Source: Tubiluchus corallicola
Lineage: Eukaryota; Priapulida; Priapulimorpha; Priapulimorphida; Tubiluchidae
Reading direction: 5' to 3'
DNA: 64,000 bases
Assembly (NCBI GenBank): GCA_030141605.1
Contig: JAQGDQ010000293.1
Coordinates: 1-64,000 of the forward strand
Below the pieces are notes generated by a model, which saw nothing but the letters and a program-made list of their open reading frames with translations, searched no databases and was not told the DNA's origin. This document shows, in pieces, positions 43,622-55,936 of this stretch (position 1 is the first letter of the stretch; each line of letters begins with the position of its first letter). The translations under genes were made by a program, and so were the position numbers.

Positions 43622-44447
43622 GTAAAGTAGCGTCAGAAAGCGTCAAGGAGCGTCAAGTAAACGTCAAGTAGCGTCGAATGACAAAGTAAAACGAGCGTCA
43701 AGAAGCTGCAAAAGGTTAAATATCGCCAATCAGAGTCAAGGATTTTGGACTCTAGTGAGTGGCGTATGCAGTGTTGTATACCGAGAAATCCACACCGCTT
43801 AAAGGGTTGGAAAGGTATTTTTAAAAATATGTCTCTAAAAACTTTCTATAAAAAGCTATATAGCATTACCCTTACTTGTAAGAAAGTCTTGTGTAAATAG
43901 AAAAGAAGATTCTTAATAATTTAAAATATTCACGCCAACTGGAAATCGTCACTTATTCACCGTTCCAGTGTGCACCACTGATTCACTAACGTATTTTAAA
44001 TCTTATTAACAATTTAAAGTAATTTATAACTTTGCTTAGCTAATGAAGTGTGCACCACGAATGCTGTGATTATGTTTTCAAACTTTAGGCAATTTCAAAC
44101 AAACGTTGTTTAGGTTGTTTCAAACGACTTACCGTCAAAATGGGTGCGCCTAGCGGTCATCGCGAAGTTTTCAAGCGTTGCTGCTTACACAAGCTTTGTG
44201 CACAATAAGGCAGTATGTAAGTGATAAAAAATTCCAATTTTTTAGCTTTGTGTAAGTGGAGGTTTTCTTGTGCTTTAATGTTTTTCCACCAATGACGTCA
44301 TTTAAAATTTCTTTGACGCTTGAAGATAGTTTTAACACTAATATCATCACTTTACACTCTGATACTAATATTCACGCTACTTGACACGTTTGACGTTTTT
44401 CCTCGACGTTCCTTGACGCTTCTACGCTCCTTGACGCACCCTACGAT
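43622..44447. mobile_element. DNA-element-like unit with GCGTCAAG-rich inverted ends
   Basis: Both ends carry tandem GCGTCAAG-type words, in inverted orientation (left AAAGCGTCAAGGAGCGTCAA; right CTTGACGCTTCTACGCTCC). The interior (about 43798-44295) is shared with 50895-51385. Confidence 0.5.
43798..44295 (+). repeat. Dispersed repeat family R2, copy 1
   Basis: Collinear with 50895-51385 in the same orientation over about 500 bp. Shared words are GTCAAAATGG, GCGTTGCTGC, GACAAGC/ACACAAGC, CAGTATGTAA and GGTTTTCTTGTGCTTTAA. Confidence 0.7.
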
Positions 44448-45153
44448 AATTTCCAGGTTTACTAGTCCGAGTAGTCCTTTTCCCCGAAAGCTTTATTATT
44501 TCTGCAAATAGCAGTCAATTCTAGTAAACCAAACCATAATATTGTCCTAAATGTCACTTTAAGAGTTTTGCAAAATTCGCTATCCTTACTAGCAGTTTTT
44601 CCCTAGGTTCTATTATTGTACATCATTAGGGAACTTGAGCGAACTAATCAGTGTTGAAGATTTCTGAAAACTCTTCACCATCTTTACGTTTTACGATAAT
44701 TTGCAGCCCAGTTCGTGCTTCTGGCGGTGTTTGATCCATTTAGATTCAATGGCGACACCCACATTCATTCGTTGCTAATTTTCATTTTCCTTCGTTTTAT
44801 TATGCTTTTATCTGGAGACGTTTCAAGGAAAACCAGATTTGGGGATGGTGTCATAATGAAATTTTACTACCAATAAAATGTTGCCTTAGTCATTGTGTAC
44901 GTTTATTATGTTCACAGCTTTCTGCAACAATTTTAGTTAGGAAAGAATTCCAACAATTTTGGGCACCTATTTTCAATGTTTTATTTCGAAATCATTTGTT
45001 AAAAACCACAATTAGGCAACAAAATACCAAGAGATATTCGAGTTCATATACAAGGAACGCCTAGCAAACTTGAAATTTCATGTGGTGACTTGACAACCAT
45101 ATTATATTAATTTTATTTTTATTTTTATCGAGGCAGTATGAATAGCTGATCCA
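44448..45153. other. Intergenic, nothing recognised
   Basis: AT-rich, no feature seen. Confidence 0.5.
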
Positions 45154-45903
45154 TTGAAAGAAAACCGGATCCATCTTAAACTAGAACTGAAAACCATTTA
45201 CCATAGAAACGTAATTTCGCGTTCGCACGGCTAGTTCTTTGCCGTTACGTGCATTTCGCCACCCTCTAGTTAGATGGGCACTAGCGCCTACATTAAAAAC
45301 GACAACAAAAACAGGTGTTGTACCTCTCAAGTCAGAGGTCTTCATCTGTGACGTAGTGCACATACTGAGAGCTCAGGTGTGAGCACAGCGGTAAATTTAA
45401 ACAGAATCTTAAACTTAAAATTTGTCAAGTTCTTGTACATTGCAGTGAATGTAGCGCAACAGTAGCGTGCACGCTTCCCACCCGGGAGGTCGTGGGTTCA
45501 ACTCTCGACCAATCATACCAAAGACTTAAAATATGGTACCGCTGATTCGGCGACCAAGTACGCGGGGTTATCGAAGTAACATGCGGGTAATAATAATCGG
45601 GACCACCTTGGAAATAAATATTGAGTTACTTAATGTGTTATCCCTGGACTATGTCCTAAACGAAATAATATATTATTATAATATTGTACAATAGCAGTGT
45701 AGTTCAATTTTTGTTTTTGCAAAATACGTGCAGCATGCACATGGACCTTTTGTTCTATAGAAAATCATGGTCAGTTGTGATGCTATAAGTTTTCAGCCTA
45801 TTATTTAATTATCAGAAACGCTCTGGCATTATTATAGGCCCGGTATACTTTTACCGTATTTAAAATAATGTAGGATATGAAAAGTCATCCTGTTTTCCTT
45901 TAA
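45154..45903 (-). mobile_element. TIR family R1, copy 2 (split by a SINE)
   Basis: Left end TTGAAAGAAAACCGGATCC; right end, on the other strand, TTAAAGGAAAACAGGAT (14 of 17 matching as TIRs). It is the minus-strand equivalent of the copies at 31.3 and 47.3 kb, interrupted at 45452-45680. Confidence 0.8.
45452..45680 (+). mobile_element. tRNA-derived SINE nested in R1
   Basis: Head TAGCGCAACAGTAGCGTGC (A-box) and GTGGGTTCAACTC (B-box) form a tRNA-like Pol III promoter. The body contains CATACCAAAGACTT and ATGCGGGTAATAATAATCGG, and it ends TTATCCCTGGACTA plus an AT-rich tail. Flanks GAATGT and AATATT correspond to a duplicated R1 target that has since mutated. Confidence 0.85.
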
Positions 45904-46196
45904 ACAACGTGTTCAAAACATTGCAATACCATGAAATATGGCATCTGTTGAATAAACTGCTTAATGAAGTGAAACAAATTTCTACTTTAAAAGGTTTTAA
46001 GAAATAATGAAAAATGAACTACTTTAAAAGTCAATGAATAATGGCGATGACTGCATATGCAATTTTTGCAAAACTGTTAATACTGTTTAAGTATCGTTGA
46101 GAGCATTGTTATGTAGTTTTAGTATTGCTTTAAATGTTAGACGTAATGCACATGCCCGAGCTAATGTGTTTTAACTACGACTCCATCTAAACTTTC
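45904..46196. other. Intergenic, nothing recognised
   Basis: AT-rich sequence. Confidence 0.5.
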
Positions 46197-46305
46197 ACTC
46201 ACTCACTCACTCGCTTGTTCACTCACACACACACACACTCTCTCTCTCACTCACTCACTCACTCACTCACACACACACACACACACACACTCTCTCACTT
46301 TTACT

Positions 46306-46367
<62 letters not shown>

Positions 46368-46607
46368 GCTTACTTGCTTACTTGCTTACTTGCTTACTTG
46401 CTTACTTGCTTACTTGCTTACTTGCTTACTTGCTTGCTTGCTTGCTTGCTTACTTGCTTACTTGCTTACTTGCTTACTTGCTTACTTGCTTGCTTACTTG
46501 CTTACTTGCTTACTTACTTACTTACTGTCTTATTTTACGTACTTATTCACTCACTCACGCACTCGCTCACTCACTTACTGACCTACTGACTGACTTAACT
46601 CACTTAT
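46197..46607. repeat. Compound microsatellite (CACT, CA, CTTG, CTTA)
   Basis: CACT and CA tracts lead into long CTTG and CTTGCTTA arrays. Poly-Leu/Ala/Cys frames here are artefacts. Confidence 0.97.
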
Positions 46608-47258
46608 TTCTTTGCTTCAACGAAGAACAGAAGTATTAAAACTGTTTCGAGTTTCTAACAGGGCAGCACTTGAAAAAAACTTGAACTTTTTCGCTACCCG
46701 CATTCAATTCGGTCCATAAACTTCACTATAATTCGTCCACATTAATTAAAACCCTCTAGCAATCTAGCAAAGCTGTTTAAACATTGTCAAAAACAGTTCT
46801 TGGAGTTTGACGAGGAAACCTTTGTTACAATAATTGTATTCTATAGCCAGCAGGCAATGTTCAACGTTTGGCTTCAACTTTCTGCTTAGAAAATTAGTGG
46901 TAATTGTGATGAAATTTGCTTCATATCTGACCACTGTTTGTTGAAGAATTCTTTTGGGACTTCCCTCGGGTACTGCAAAACTCTGAATGGCTTATTAGAT
47001 TTTAGAAACTGAATGTACAGCGAAACAAACATAAAGTCTGTAACGTTACGTGTAGCATTGTCAAAATTTTGTCCTTTCTGTACGCACTGTGAAATGGAAT
47101 TTTAATTATACAAACGACCAGAGCATTTCATTTATAACTTATTTACACACTATTTCTTCTATCTATCATAATAATGTAATTTTGGCCAATGTGCTCAATT
47201 TAAATGTAATATTAAGTCTAATTTTTGTGATCTAGATAGTCACCTCTTGTTAAACTTG
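46608..47258. other. Intergenic, nothing recognised
   Basis: AT-rich sequence. Confidence 0.5.
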
Positions 47259-47891
47259 TTAAAGGAAAACATGACGGTTTTTTCATATGCTACCCCTTTT
47301 TCAAGTTCGATAAAAAGTAAACACTTTAACACAATTAATACTGCAAAAGCGTTTCTGATAATTAAATAATATATTAAAAATTTAATTAACGAGGGACGAG
47401 CCCAACTATTGGTGACATCACAAACTAACACAATTTTCAACGGCAAAAATATTCCCCGAGCGTGTTCCACGTGTTGAAAGAGAAAATTGAAGTACAGTGC
47501 TACTGCAAGATAGTCAGTGTGTTGTACTAAAACTAGGCAAGTTTCAAGATAAAAATTCAAATTTCACATTTACCGCTGTACTCACGCATGAGCTGTATAA
47601 CGTGTGTAGTTCGTCACAAACTAACACATCTGAACCGAGAGGTACAGGCGTACAGCACTTGCTTTTTTGTGCAATGCGTTTTCGAAATGCAGGTGCTAGT
47701 GCCTCTCTAACTAGCGAATGGCGAAATGCAGGTAACAGCGAAGAACTAGTGGCGCGAACGTGAAATTGTTGTTTGTGTGGTAATAATTCTTTCACGTAAA
47801 TCATTTTTGAAAAAATAATATGTTTCCTTTCAATATTTTAAAGAATCGATTGTTTTGACCTACAGTTTAAGAATGGGTCCGGTATTGCTTT

Positions 47892-47893
<2 letters not shown>
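47259..47893 (+). mobile_element. TIR family R1, copy 3
   Basis: TTAAAGGAAAACATGACGG at the left, GGGTCCGGTATTGCTTTAA at the right. Nearly full-length, no coding. An AT microsatellite starts immediately after the right end. Confidence 0.8.

Positions 47894-47897
<4 letters not shown>

Positions 47898-47933
<36 letters not shown>
47898..47933. repeat. (AT)n microsatellite
   Basis: Pure AT tract next to the R1 copy. Confidence 0.95.
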
Positions 47934-47936
<3 letters not shown>

Positions 47937-49441
47937 CTCCTATTGGCGTTCTTCAATAATTTAAGAGCTATACTTTAAGATTTTAAATATCTAAATAAGT
48001 TAACATGTTTTGTATATTTCTCAGATTGTGTATGTTCACATTTTGTCATGAACAATCCTGCTTGAGGTCTTCTCTTCAGCTCTGCTGTTGACCAAAGACC
48101 ACCTATATACTTAAAAATTATGTGAGCTTAATGTTAGTCCATAATGTCATCCCAATTTTTCGTAATGGCTCACCTCAAAACGACACTCAAAACTCCTATC
48201 ATCTCCACCAAATATGAACATTATCAGCTGCACACACCACTAAGCAGAAAGAAATGACATTTATATAACACTGTGTAATGTATACGCTCAAATCAAAGTT
48301 GCGTTCCCATATCTATGTAGTTTATTCTGCAAAAATACAAATTTCCTATAGTCTACAATTACTACATCTACAAATCTACTGAAACAAGTGCAAGAAAATA
48401 AGTGCTACAGATTACTACATTACACTAAAAGCTAAAATGCATACATACATTGTTGGTCCAATATTGAGCCGAGAAAAAGCCAGAATGTCAGTAAAAGGTA
48501 ACAGTATAATTAAAAGCCAAATTTCAAATGTAACAAAGACGTGTGTACATGACAAGTTCCTCCTATACAATGTCAGAGTAGAAAAAGTAGTCTATAGAGG
48601 TTGAGCTACAGTCTAATATATTATGGCTTCTAATGCATATTCTACCTTGAGAAGAGGTAATGGACCAAAACATTTGCACCTGCAACACACTGGCATGTGT
48701 TACAAATTAGTAAAGTGCCTTATGGCACGAGAACAAGACGAAAAGCAACACGAATGTACTACATACCCTGATAGTTTAACATGACTGGCACCGTCGACAA
48801 AGCTTGAACTTTAACACCTAAATAGAAATTACAAATGTGTAATATGCTTCACATCGATAAATTAGTAGTTATTGACAAAACACAACCATTTTTTGCTTAA
48901 GTTAGCCCTAATTGGATTTTTCCTCTAAAAACTGTTTTGTCCGGGAGACAGGAGTTTTCTTGTGGAAATAATTTTCTGGTTTTACTTGCACGAATTTTAA
49001 TGCGACATGCAACGTTTCTGAGCAGAAAATTGGTTTAAGCCGCAGGGAAAAACAAACTTCCATCGAAGATATTGTTCTGTCGTCGTCAGCGGCATTAACA
49101 TTGTCGTCCTTGTCGTCGTCGTCGTCGTCATCGTGTGTTCATTGTACATTGCATAGTAAATGAAAATAAAACAAAAATGCCATAGATGTCTCGCAACCAG
49201 AACAACAGCATCCAAAGGACAGACAATACCCAGTACCAACATTTTCGAGTACAGCGACTGAAAAATGATTACTGAGCTTAGATCACCAAACACCCAACAC
49301 TTTTCCTGCCTTTTTTTAGTTTTTGAACTGCAATACTTTCATTTGTTACTTTCTAATTTTTGATATCCAGTCTCGTCATGGTACTGAGGGACACTAGACT
49401 CCCGTATAATGCTTTACTAGGCACTATACAGATATAAGATC
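47934..49441. other. Intergenic spacer between two inverted R1 copies
   Basis: AT-rich. About 48312-48345 (TAGTTTATTCTGCAAAAATA) could be a minus-strand LINE tail. A short GTC array lies at 49092-49133. No gene. Confidence 0.45.
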
Positions 49442-50046
49442 TTAAAACAAAATCGGACCCAATCTTAAACTGTAGGTCAAAACAATCTATTTTTTAAAAT
49501 ATTAAAAGTAAACATACTATTTTTTCAAAAACTACTTACGTGAAAGAATTATTACCACACAAACAAAATTTCATGTTCGTGCCACTAGTTCTTCGCTGTT
49601 GCATGCATTTCGCCATTCGCTTGTTAGACGGGCACTAGTGTACGCATTTCGGCAATGCATTGCACAAAAAACAGATGCTGTGCTTCTCAGTTCAGATGTC
49701 ACGTTCGACAGTTCATACGTGAGTACAGTGGTAAATTTATAATTTGAATTTTTATCTTAAAACTTGCCTAGTTTTAGTACAACACACCGAATATCTTACA
49801 GTAGCACTGTACTTCAATTTTCGCCTTTGCAAACACGTGCAACACGCTCGTGGAATATTTTTGCTGTTGAAAATTATTTTAGTTTGTGATGTCATCAATA
49901 GTTGACCTCGCCCGCCGTTAATTAAGATTTTAATCTATTATTTAATTATCAAAACCGATTTTGCAGTATTAATTGTGCTAAATTGTATACTTTTATCGGA
50001 CTTGAAAATGGGGTAGGATGTGAAAAATCATCCTGTCTTCCTTTTA
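49442..50046 (-). mobile_element. TIR family R1, copy 4
   Basis: Inverted relative to copy 3, 1.5 kb away. Ends read TTAAAACAAAATCGGACCC and, on the other strand, AAAAGGAAGACAGGATGAT. Confidence 0.8.
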
Positions 50047-50894
50047 TATTTTAACAGGCAAATTTTGTAACTCACTGCAGATTGAATTTAAACCAGATTA
50101 ATATGAAAAAGGTAACCAGAATATAAACCACTAAAATTGTGTGATTATGTATCAAAAATTAGAAAGTAACAAAGGAAAGTATGGCACTTCAAAAGTGATA
50201 AGTCGGCAAGAAAACGTTGGTGGTCTAAGTTTATTAATTATATCTCAGTCGTTCTGCTTGATAGTGTAGGTGCTGAGTTACCCCTTTTCTTTGAATGATG
50301 TTGTTGTAGTTGTGAGACGTCTATGGCGTGTTTGTTTTATTTTCGTTTACTATGGAGTTCTAATGAATATTAATTGCTTTTACTGCACGCTCGCTAAATA
50401 CGTTTTCTAATTAAGTTGTAAAGGAGAATAATAAGTTATAAATAGTGCAGCTAAAAAGGACTAACATCCATTGATGCCGGATTACGTTTTAAATGAATAT
50501 ACGCTGTTATTAGTACTTTAATCTCGTTCACGTCTTGCTCTCATGACGCCCTCTGGCGCCACTTACGGCAACTTTTTAACTTTCAAGTCTTTTGATGGAT
50601 TTGCAGGCGATGCATTACTGCTACTGTTAATGCAGATTAGTTTTACTATTATGTTTCAGATTATTTTTCTCGGCGTTTTATTTCTTTTGAATTCCCTTTC
50701 AACAGTACCTGCTTTAAAGGACAAGAAAAGGGGTACCTGAAGCAGGTTTCAGAAAAATCGCCTTAAAAATTATATTACTTTCTAGTACTTTTATGCGCAT
50801 ATCGTACTCGCGTTGAAAGGATTTTTTGTTTGTTTTCATTTAAATCTCCCGCAATACAGTTCTCACCGCGCCATTACATGACGTCATATACGCA
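50047..50894. other. Intergenic, nothing recognised
   Basis: A 65-codon frame at 50543-50740 has a hydrophobic stretch but no recognisable context. Confidence 0.4.
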
Positions 50895-51385
50895 CAACAT
50901 AAATCACGGGAAGAAAAGGAAATGCTAAGCTATGTCCCAAAAAACTTTATATTATTTAGCATTTCGAATACCTGATTGAAATACTCATGCAACTAGAAAA
51001 GGAAATTATTAATTATTTAAAATGTTTTCACCAATTGGTAAAATGTCGCTGACTCACCTCCAGGGTGCACCATTCACTAACCAAAAAAGCGTATTTTTAA
51101 TTTTATTGATAAGATACAGTAATTTAAAATTTTACTTAGTTAGTGACGGGTGCGCTGGTTACTTTTTCAAACTTTGCTCAGTGTTATCAAAACTTGTTTC
51201 ATTTGACCTATCGTCAAAATGGCTGCGTGTAACGGCCATGGTGAGAGTTTAAATTTACATATTTTATACAGCGTTGCTGCCGACACAAGCCCTGTATGGA
51301 AAAAGACAGTATGTAAATGGTATAAAATTTCAAGGCGAATTTTTAAGCTTTATGCAAGTGGTGGGTTTTCTTGTGCTTTAAAGTG
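50895..51385 (+). repeat. Dispersed repeat family R2, copy 2
   Basis: Counterpart of 43798-44295. The GCGTCAAG-rich inverted ends seen around copy 1 are not obvious here. Confidence 0.7.
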
Positions 51386-52160
51386 CATAATCAATGCAAC
51401 CGCATATTCAACAACCTAGTTGCTGTTAAAACAGAATTGCCAATATAGCAACAAAAACACAGGCAAAATAATCTCAAACTTAATAGTGAAGTTAACGATG
51501 ATAATAATAACTTGAAAGTTTTGACAATAACGCGGATTCTTGCTTTTGTGAAATTGTTTTTTGGACAAAACCAAAATCTTATTTCTTTCTTATCAAATCA
51601 TCTTATCTGTCGAGAATTATGTCATAAATTTTCAACTTTTTCCAGAATTAAACTCTTTTTGAAATATTACGCAGTCATTCAGTAATCAGTTTTGTTATTA
51701 TTATTGACATTTTTATTATTAAATTCGACTGTTGTTGGAGTACACACGTGAATGACATACGAATGAGCCAATGAATGAACAAAAGAACAAAGAAAAACAG
51801 ACAAACACGGTTCAGAAAGACAATTTTGCTACTTTCACTCAACTTCCTGGTGATAAATACCACGAACAACCTAATACATATTAGTGTTAACCGATCACCG
51901 TTGTTTTATACAGTTTTTTAAACCATTACGTACACAATTCCTAATCAGTGTTCGTTTGTTTGTTTTATAAACATATAGATATACATATGTATCTATATCT
52001 ACATTTATTTATATATTAGATATAATATCGCTGATTATCGCTGTAACCATGGTTTTGTTAGTACATGAAACGGACCTCATTATTGTGGCATTTTTTGTTA
52101 GAAGAATGAAACATAATACTTCAATCAATTTTATGTGTTCGTCACGACAAATTTGATATA
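51386..52160. other. Intergenic, nothing recognised
   Basis: AT-rich sequence. Confidence 0.5.
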
Positions 52161-52435
52161 GATATTTCTGTTAGATTAGATTGATATTTATCAATCCCGA
52201 AAGAAATTTGTTTTAGCTTTACCATACTTTAGCAACGAAATTACAATTTCACACTGTCATGTTATATTACTAGCAAATGAGAGACTGACAAGATTTATAA
52301 GCGCAATAAGAAACTGAAAAAATATTTGTTCATCCACTGTGAGGGCCGAACAGACAGACAAGTGTCCATACGTTGGTCTCACAACCCAATATGGTTTTAG
52401 AAATATTATGGGTTTCCTTATAGTTACATTTTTTG
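52161..52435 (+). repeat. Dispersed repeat family R3, copy 1
   Basis: Collinear with 58541-58800. Shared words are TTAGATTAGATT, GCAACRAAATTACAATTTCAC-type text and AAGCGCAATAAGAAACT, then TTGGTCTCACAACC. Confidence 0.75.
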
Positions 52436-52468
52436 CAATAGTAATACATAATTCACTCATTTTTACAG

Positions 52469-52743
52469 GCTTTGATCTGGGAGACGGCAGCAGGACTGAA
52501 AGCTGAGAGTTGCACAGTCTTCTGAGTCAAATCTGTACATCTGGTTTTACTAACTCAGACATAAGATAAAAACGCCAATCATGGCGCAGTCAAAAGTCGA
52601 CGCAGTTCGGAGAAATTTGATTAAAAACGTTTTGAACCTAAAACGCAGTGAATTCAGACAAGATGAAGCAGCGCTGGATGATACTGCAGCAGAGGAGAAA
52701 GAAGCGGCACAAAGAATGGCAAATACAGGAGTGCCAAGACACG
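52469..52743 (+). CDS. First coding exon of an unrecognised gene (ATG at 52581)
   Basis: A plausible acceptor (CTCATTTTTACAG) precedes 52469, giving a 5' UTR part, and ATG at 52581 opens a frame to a strong donor ACG|GTAAGT at 52743 (54 codons plus one base). The peptide MAQSKVDAVRRNLIKNVLNL is followed by a charged helical stretch (KRSEFRQDEAALDD, EEKEAAQRMANTG) that looks like real, soluble coiled-coil sequence rather than chance. I do not recognise the family. The next exon must begin in phase 1; one candidate is 57899-58005. Confidence 0.55.
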
Positions 52744-52865
52744 GTAAGTTGCATATTAATTGTTACAGAAGAGTTCTATGGCTTTCGACGAAGTGTTGGG
52801 TTTTCCTCACGCTTATAGAGGACCATCGTCATTAAGTAAATCTGCTATTCAGTTGTTGTTTTAAA

Positions 52866-53170
52866 TAGGTGACCGGTAAGAGAGTCACAGGAAATAAGTA
52901 ACAATTTTGGCTAGGAAAACAGTCACAGGAAAAAAGTCACAATTTTGGCTAGGATTAAGGTTAGGGTTACTTTTTTCAACCCTAATCCTAACCCTTATCA
53001 AAGTTTGATATTTATTTATTTATTTTAGCCATAACAAATTAACACAATAATAAAAAAAGATACAACACAATAAATTGGTCAGAGACCTGTACAAAATCAG
53101 GCACAAATTAATTGTGACTTCTTTCCTGTGACTTTTTTCCTGTGATTTTCCCGTGACTTTTAACCGTTTC
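52866..53170. mobile_element. TIR element with GTCACAGGAAAA-type repeats, split by a LINE tail
   Basis: Both arms contain repeats of GTCACAGGAAAAAAGTCACA in inverted orientation (about 52875-52950 and 53105-53165). The middle (about 52993-53105) reads on the minus strand as a LINE 3' end, ...TTATGGCTAAAATAAATAAA. A TTAGGGTT pair next to it forms a short inverted repeat. Confidence 0.55.
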
Positions 53171-53367
53171 ATTATTCACGGAGACGTAGTTCTGAGGTCG
53201 TTTTGGGCTTCATCGCAATTGTTTGCGAAACTGAAGCATTTTGCAAGAATATTTTCTCCCAGCTTTGTCTTTCGCTGGTGTCTTTCGTCTTAAACCACAG
53301 ATTATGCTAATGAACCTTTTCCCCCCTCTAACTAAATGTTGCAAATTTGTATTGCGATTAGCACGTC

Positions 53368-53699
53368 CAGGGCCGGATAATGACCTTTTGTGACCTCCAG
53401 GCTAATGAAATTATGGGCTTCCCATTGACAGAGCCACCCTCTAACTCCCTCACACCCCCTCAGATGGAGGCACCCTCTAACTCGCCCGCAAGCGTCTTGA
53501 ATACTTTTTACTCGTGATATGTTTCAGCGACATTTACATAAATTAAAGTAATCTTATTGCAAATTCTTTAAATACACTAGAATAGCTATCTTTTGTTTGT
53601 CAATACGATCTTTTATCCGGGCCCCTTAAACTTGATGCCCCCGACCTTGAGGGGCTCTATGCTGCAGCCAATATTACTCTATAGGAAAGTCTGGCCCGG
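53368..53699. mobile_element. hAT-like MITE, 332 bp
   Basis: Left end CAGGGCCGGATAATG, a typical hAT terminus; right end (other strand) CCGGGCCAGACTTTC. Flanked by AGCACGTC (53360-53367) and AGCATGTC (53700-53707), an 8-bp duplication with one mismatch. No coding. Confidence 0.75.
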
Positions 53700-53707
53700 A
53701 GCATGTC

Positions 53708-54984
53708 CTATATAATCATAACAAATAAAATATAGACATGTGTAGTTCAATTTCTACGTAACGTTCCTAGTTACCTAGAATAATTAGACTAACAGTTTAT
53801 AGAATATGTGAGAGTATAGAGATAAGTGGGAAATTGAATTGAAACTTTTGGAGAAAAAAGATGATGTTTGAACGATTTGTGCATGAAGTATTACTTTAGC
53901 CCAACCTCTACATTACATTATAGAGAGTTGCTGAATGTAGAACTTCAATGAGAATTTCTTTTGCTTCTGTTCTGCTTAAAGACGCAGTTCCTCAAAAGTG
54001 GTTATTGTCCATATTTCCACACACAGTACCTCGCCTTGCTTCATCGTCTAATGTTCTGTATGGTAAATAAGTTTGTTTCTAGAAATCCAGGTGCACCAAA
54101 GAAATGTAAAATGGATGTTCTGCTTGCTGTATGTAAAAAAATTGTTGCCCGCTGCACGATAACTGCATTCAGTCATTTTCTCGGTAATGGACATATTGAT
54201 AATAGCTTACCGTAGTACCTTCGTTAATATTTTATGCAGTTTTATGACAAGCAGGCATATAATCAAATACATTTTTACGACAAAGAACTACCATTTACCT
54301 GTTGCACGTTTGTTATGGAGTCCATACATTTAAACTCTTGCAAAATCTAAAATTATTTAATATGCAGCAATTGTCGTTTTATCTCTGGTAATAAAATATA
54401 ACAATGATATTTTAATAAAAAATATAAGTTTGATCCAGGTAAATTATTAAATTGCTTGCATGATTTTTGATTAAATTATGTAGAAAAATAATGTCGAAGT
54501 AGCCTTACTTATCTGAAACAGCTACACGAAAGATAATTAGGAACTTACATCTGGTCTCCCTGAGTTTTTGGCCTAAAAAACTGTAGAAACATAAAAAATT
54601 TGCAGATTATACATTATATCAAATTGAACTGCATGCCAGGTAATGTGTACCTGACCGACGACCTGGTCATATGATTCATGACAATGTGGGGCGAAACCAA
54701 TTTCAACAGGTAAGGAGACGTGTATGTGTCTAACAGTTATGTCATGAAATCGTATAAAAGTAAGCACGTTGTGATAAGTGTCATTGTTTCGGACTTTGTT
54801 GTCACAATTGTCTGTTTTTACTGTTGCATAAACAATCCACAATGAAAAACATTCTAGCAACAAAATAATGAATAACGTTTTGCTCTTTTTGGACATTTAA
54901 AGCCACTACAGAATTACCCTTCTCTAATCTTTTTACTTAAAAAGTCTGAAGTAATCTACAACATGCAACATAAATGTTACTCAC
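53708..54984. other. Probable intron, nothing recognised
   Basis: AT-rich; short ORFs (up to 107 aa) without motifs. No exon could be supported. Confidence 0.4.
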
Positions 54985-55345
54985 TGTTGTGGAGATCGCT
55001 AGAATTAGATAGAAATTATTAGAATGTTCTATAGTATAGTAGAACAATCTTTTTACCTTGTAGAAGCAATTGTAAATTCTAGAACTTTCTATACGCCATG
55101 CGCGTAATAGTTTCTAGATTGTTCTGGTGTTGTCCATTTGCACTGATATATAAGGCGGACCTGGCCGCTCAAGTTTATTCTCAGATTCTCAGATTATCGT
55201 ATGCTATTTTCCTATCACTTGACTGTACATATTTTGCGTTCCTTCATACTTTGTGTTGTGGAATTCTCATACAATGAACCAGTTTAATTTGACAACGTGT
55301 TTTGTTGTTTTCTCTACGAGCCTTCGGAGAGAAAGAAACACAACA
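54985..55345 (+). mobile_element. Solo LTR, second copy of the 24.2-kb family
   Basis: TGTTGTGGAGATCGC to GAAACACAACA, about 90% similar to 24210-24568 by eye, with TATATAAGGCGG. The poly(A) signal is mutated (CAATGAACC). The flanks (CTCAC and ACGTA) do not match, so no target duplication remains. Confidence 0.85.
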
Positions 55346-55596
55346 ACGTATATTGATAGGGTGTGCGTGTGCGAAAAGACTTTGTCGATAGATAATATCT
55401 GGTCAAGAATCAACGAAAAAAGTGATAATTTCATTATTAATGGTTTTATTAATGTGTCTGACGTACGATACAGGTCAAACTTCATGTTGCAATAATCGCA
55501 GGGTTCAATTATACAACCTATGCATATAGGATAACTTTTACTTTGTATGTAACTTTTTGCCCTAATATCTAATTTTATGTGTTTTTAGTTATAGAT

Positions 55597-55928
55597 CAGT
55601 GGTTCCCAAACTTTCTCGGATCGTTACCCAAATCGGGAAACCCGGTCGTGTCCATTACCCCCCACCTAGTACTACTTCTCCAACTCAAAAAGTAAACACA
55701 CGTATATGCCACAAGCAAGCAAAATTATTTATGTTTGCTCGTGACATAAATAAATTTCCAGGTGTTTACTTAACTAGTGTTAATCAGGTGTTTAGAAAAC
55801 TACGTAAAATGAATTCCGAGCGAAGTTTTAAAAATTTTCAGAGGGGTGCCCGTTACCCCCCCCCCCCCCCCCAAAAAAAAACCATATTACCCCCGGTGGG
55901 TAATTTACCCCTACTTTGGGAACCACTG
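55597..55928. mobile_element. hAT-like MITE with perfect 8-bp target duplication, 332 bp
   Basis: TIRs CAGTGGTTCCCAAA at both ends, the classic hAT terminus. TTATAGAT flanks it on both sides (55589-55596 and 55929-55936). The interior has a long C-run and no transposase. Confidence 0.92.
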
Positions 55929-55936
55929 TTATAGAT

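Noticed and set aside
46215-46639. Leu/Ala/Cys-rich membrane-protein-like ORFs
   Set aside because: Pure CTTG/CTTA microsatellite translated in three frames.
52960-53000. TTAGGG-like interstitial telomere repeat
   Set aside because: Only about two inverted, imperfect motifs inside a TIR element; not a telomeric tract.
24210-55345. The two similar LTRs as the ends of one 31-kb retrotransposon
   Set aside because: The space between contains tyrosinase exons and unrelated repeats, and the 24.2-kb LTR has its own target duplication; both are solo LTRs.
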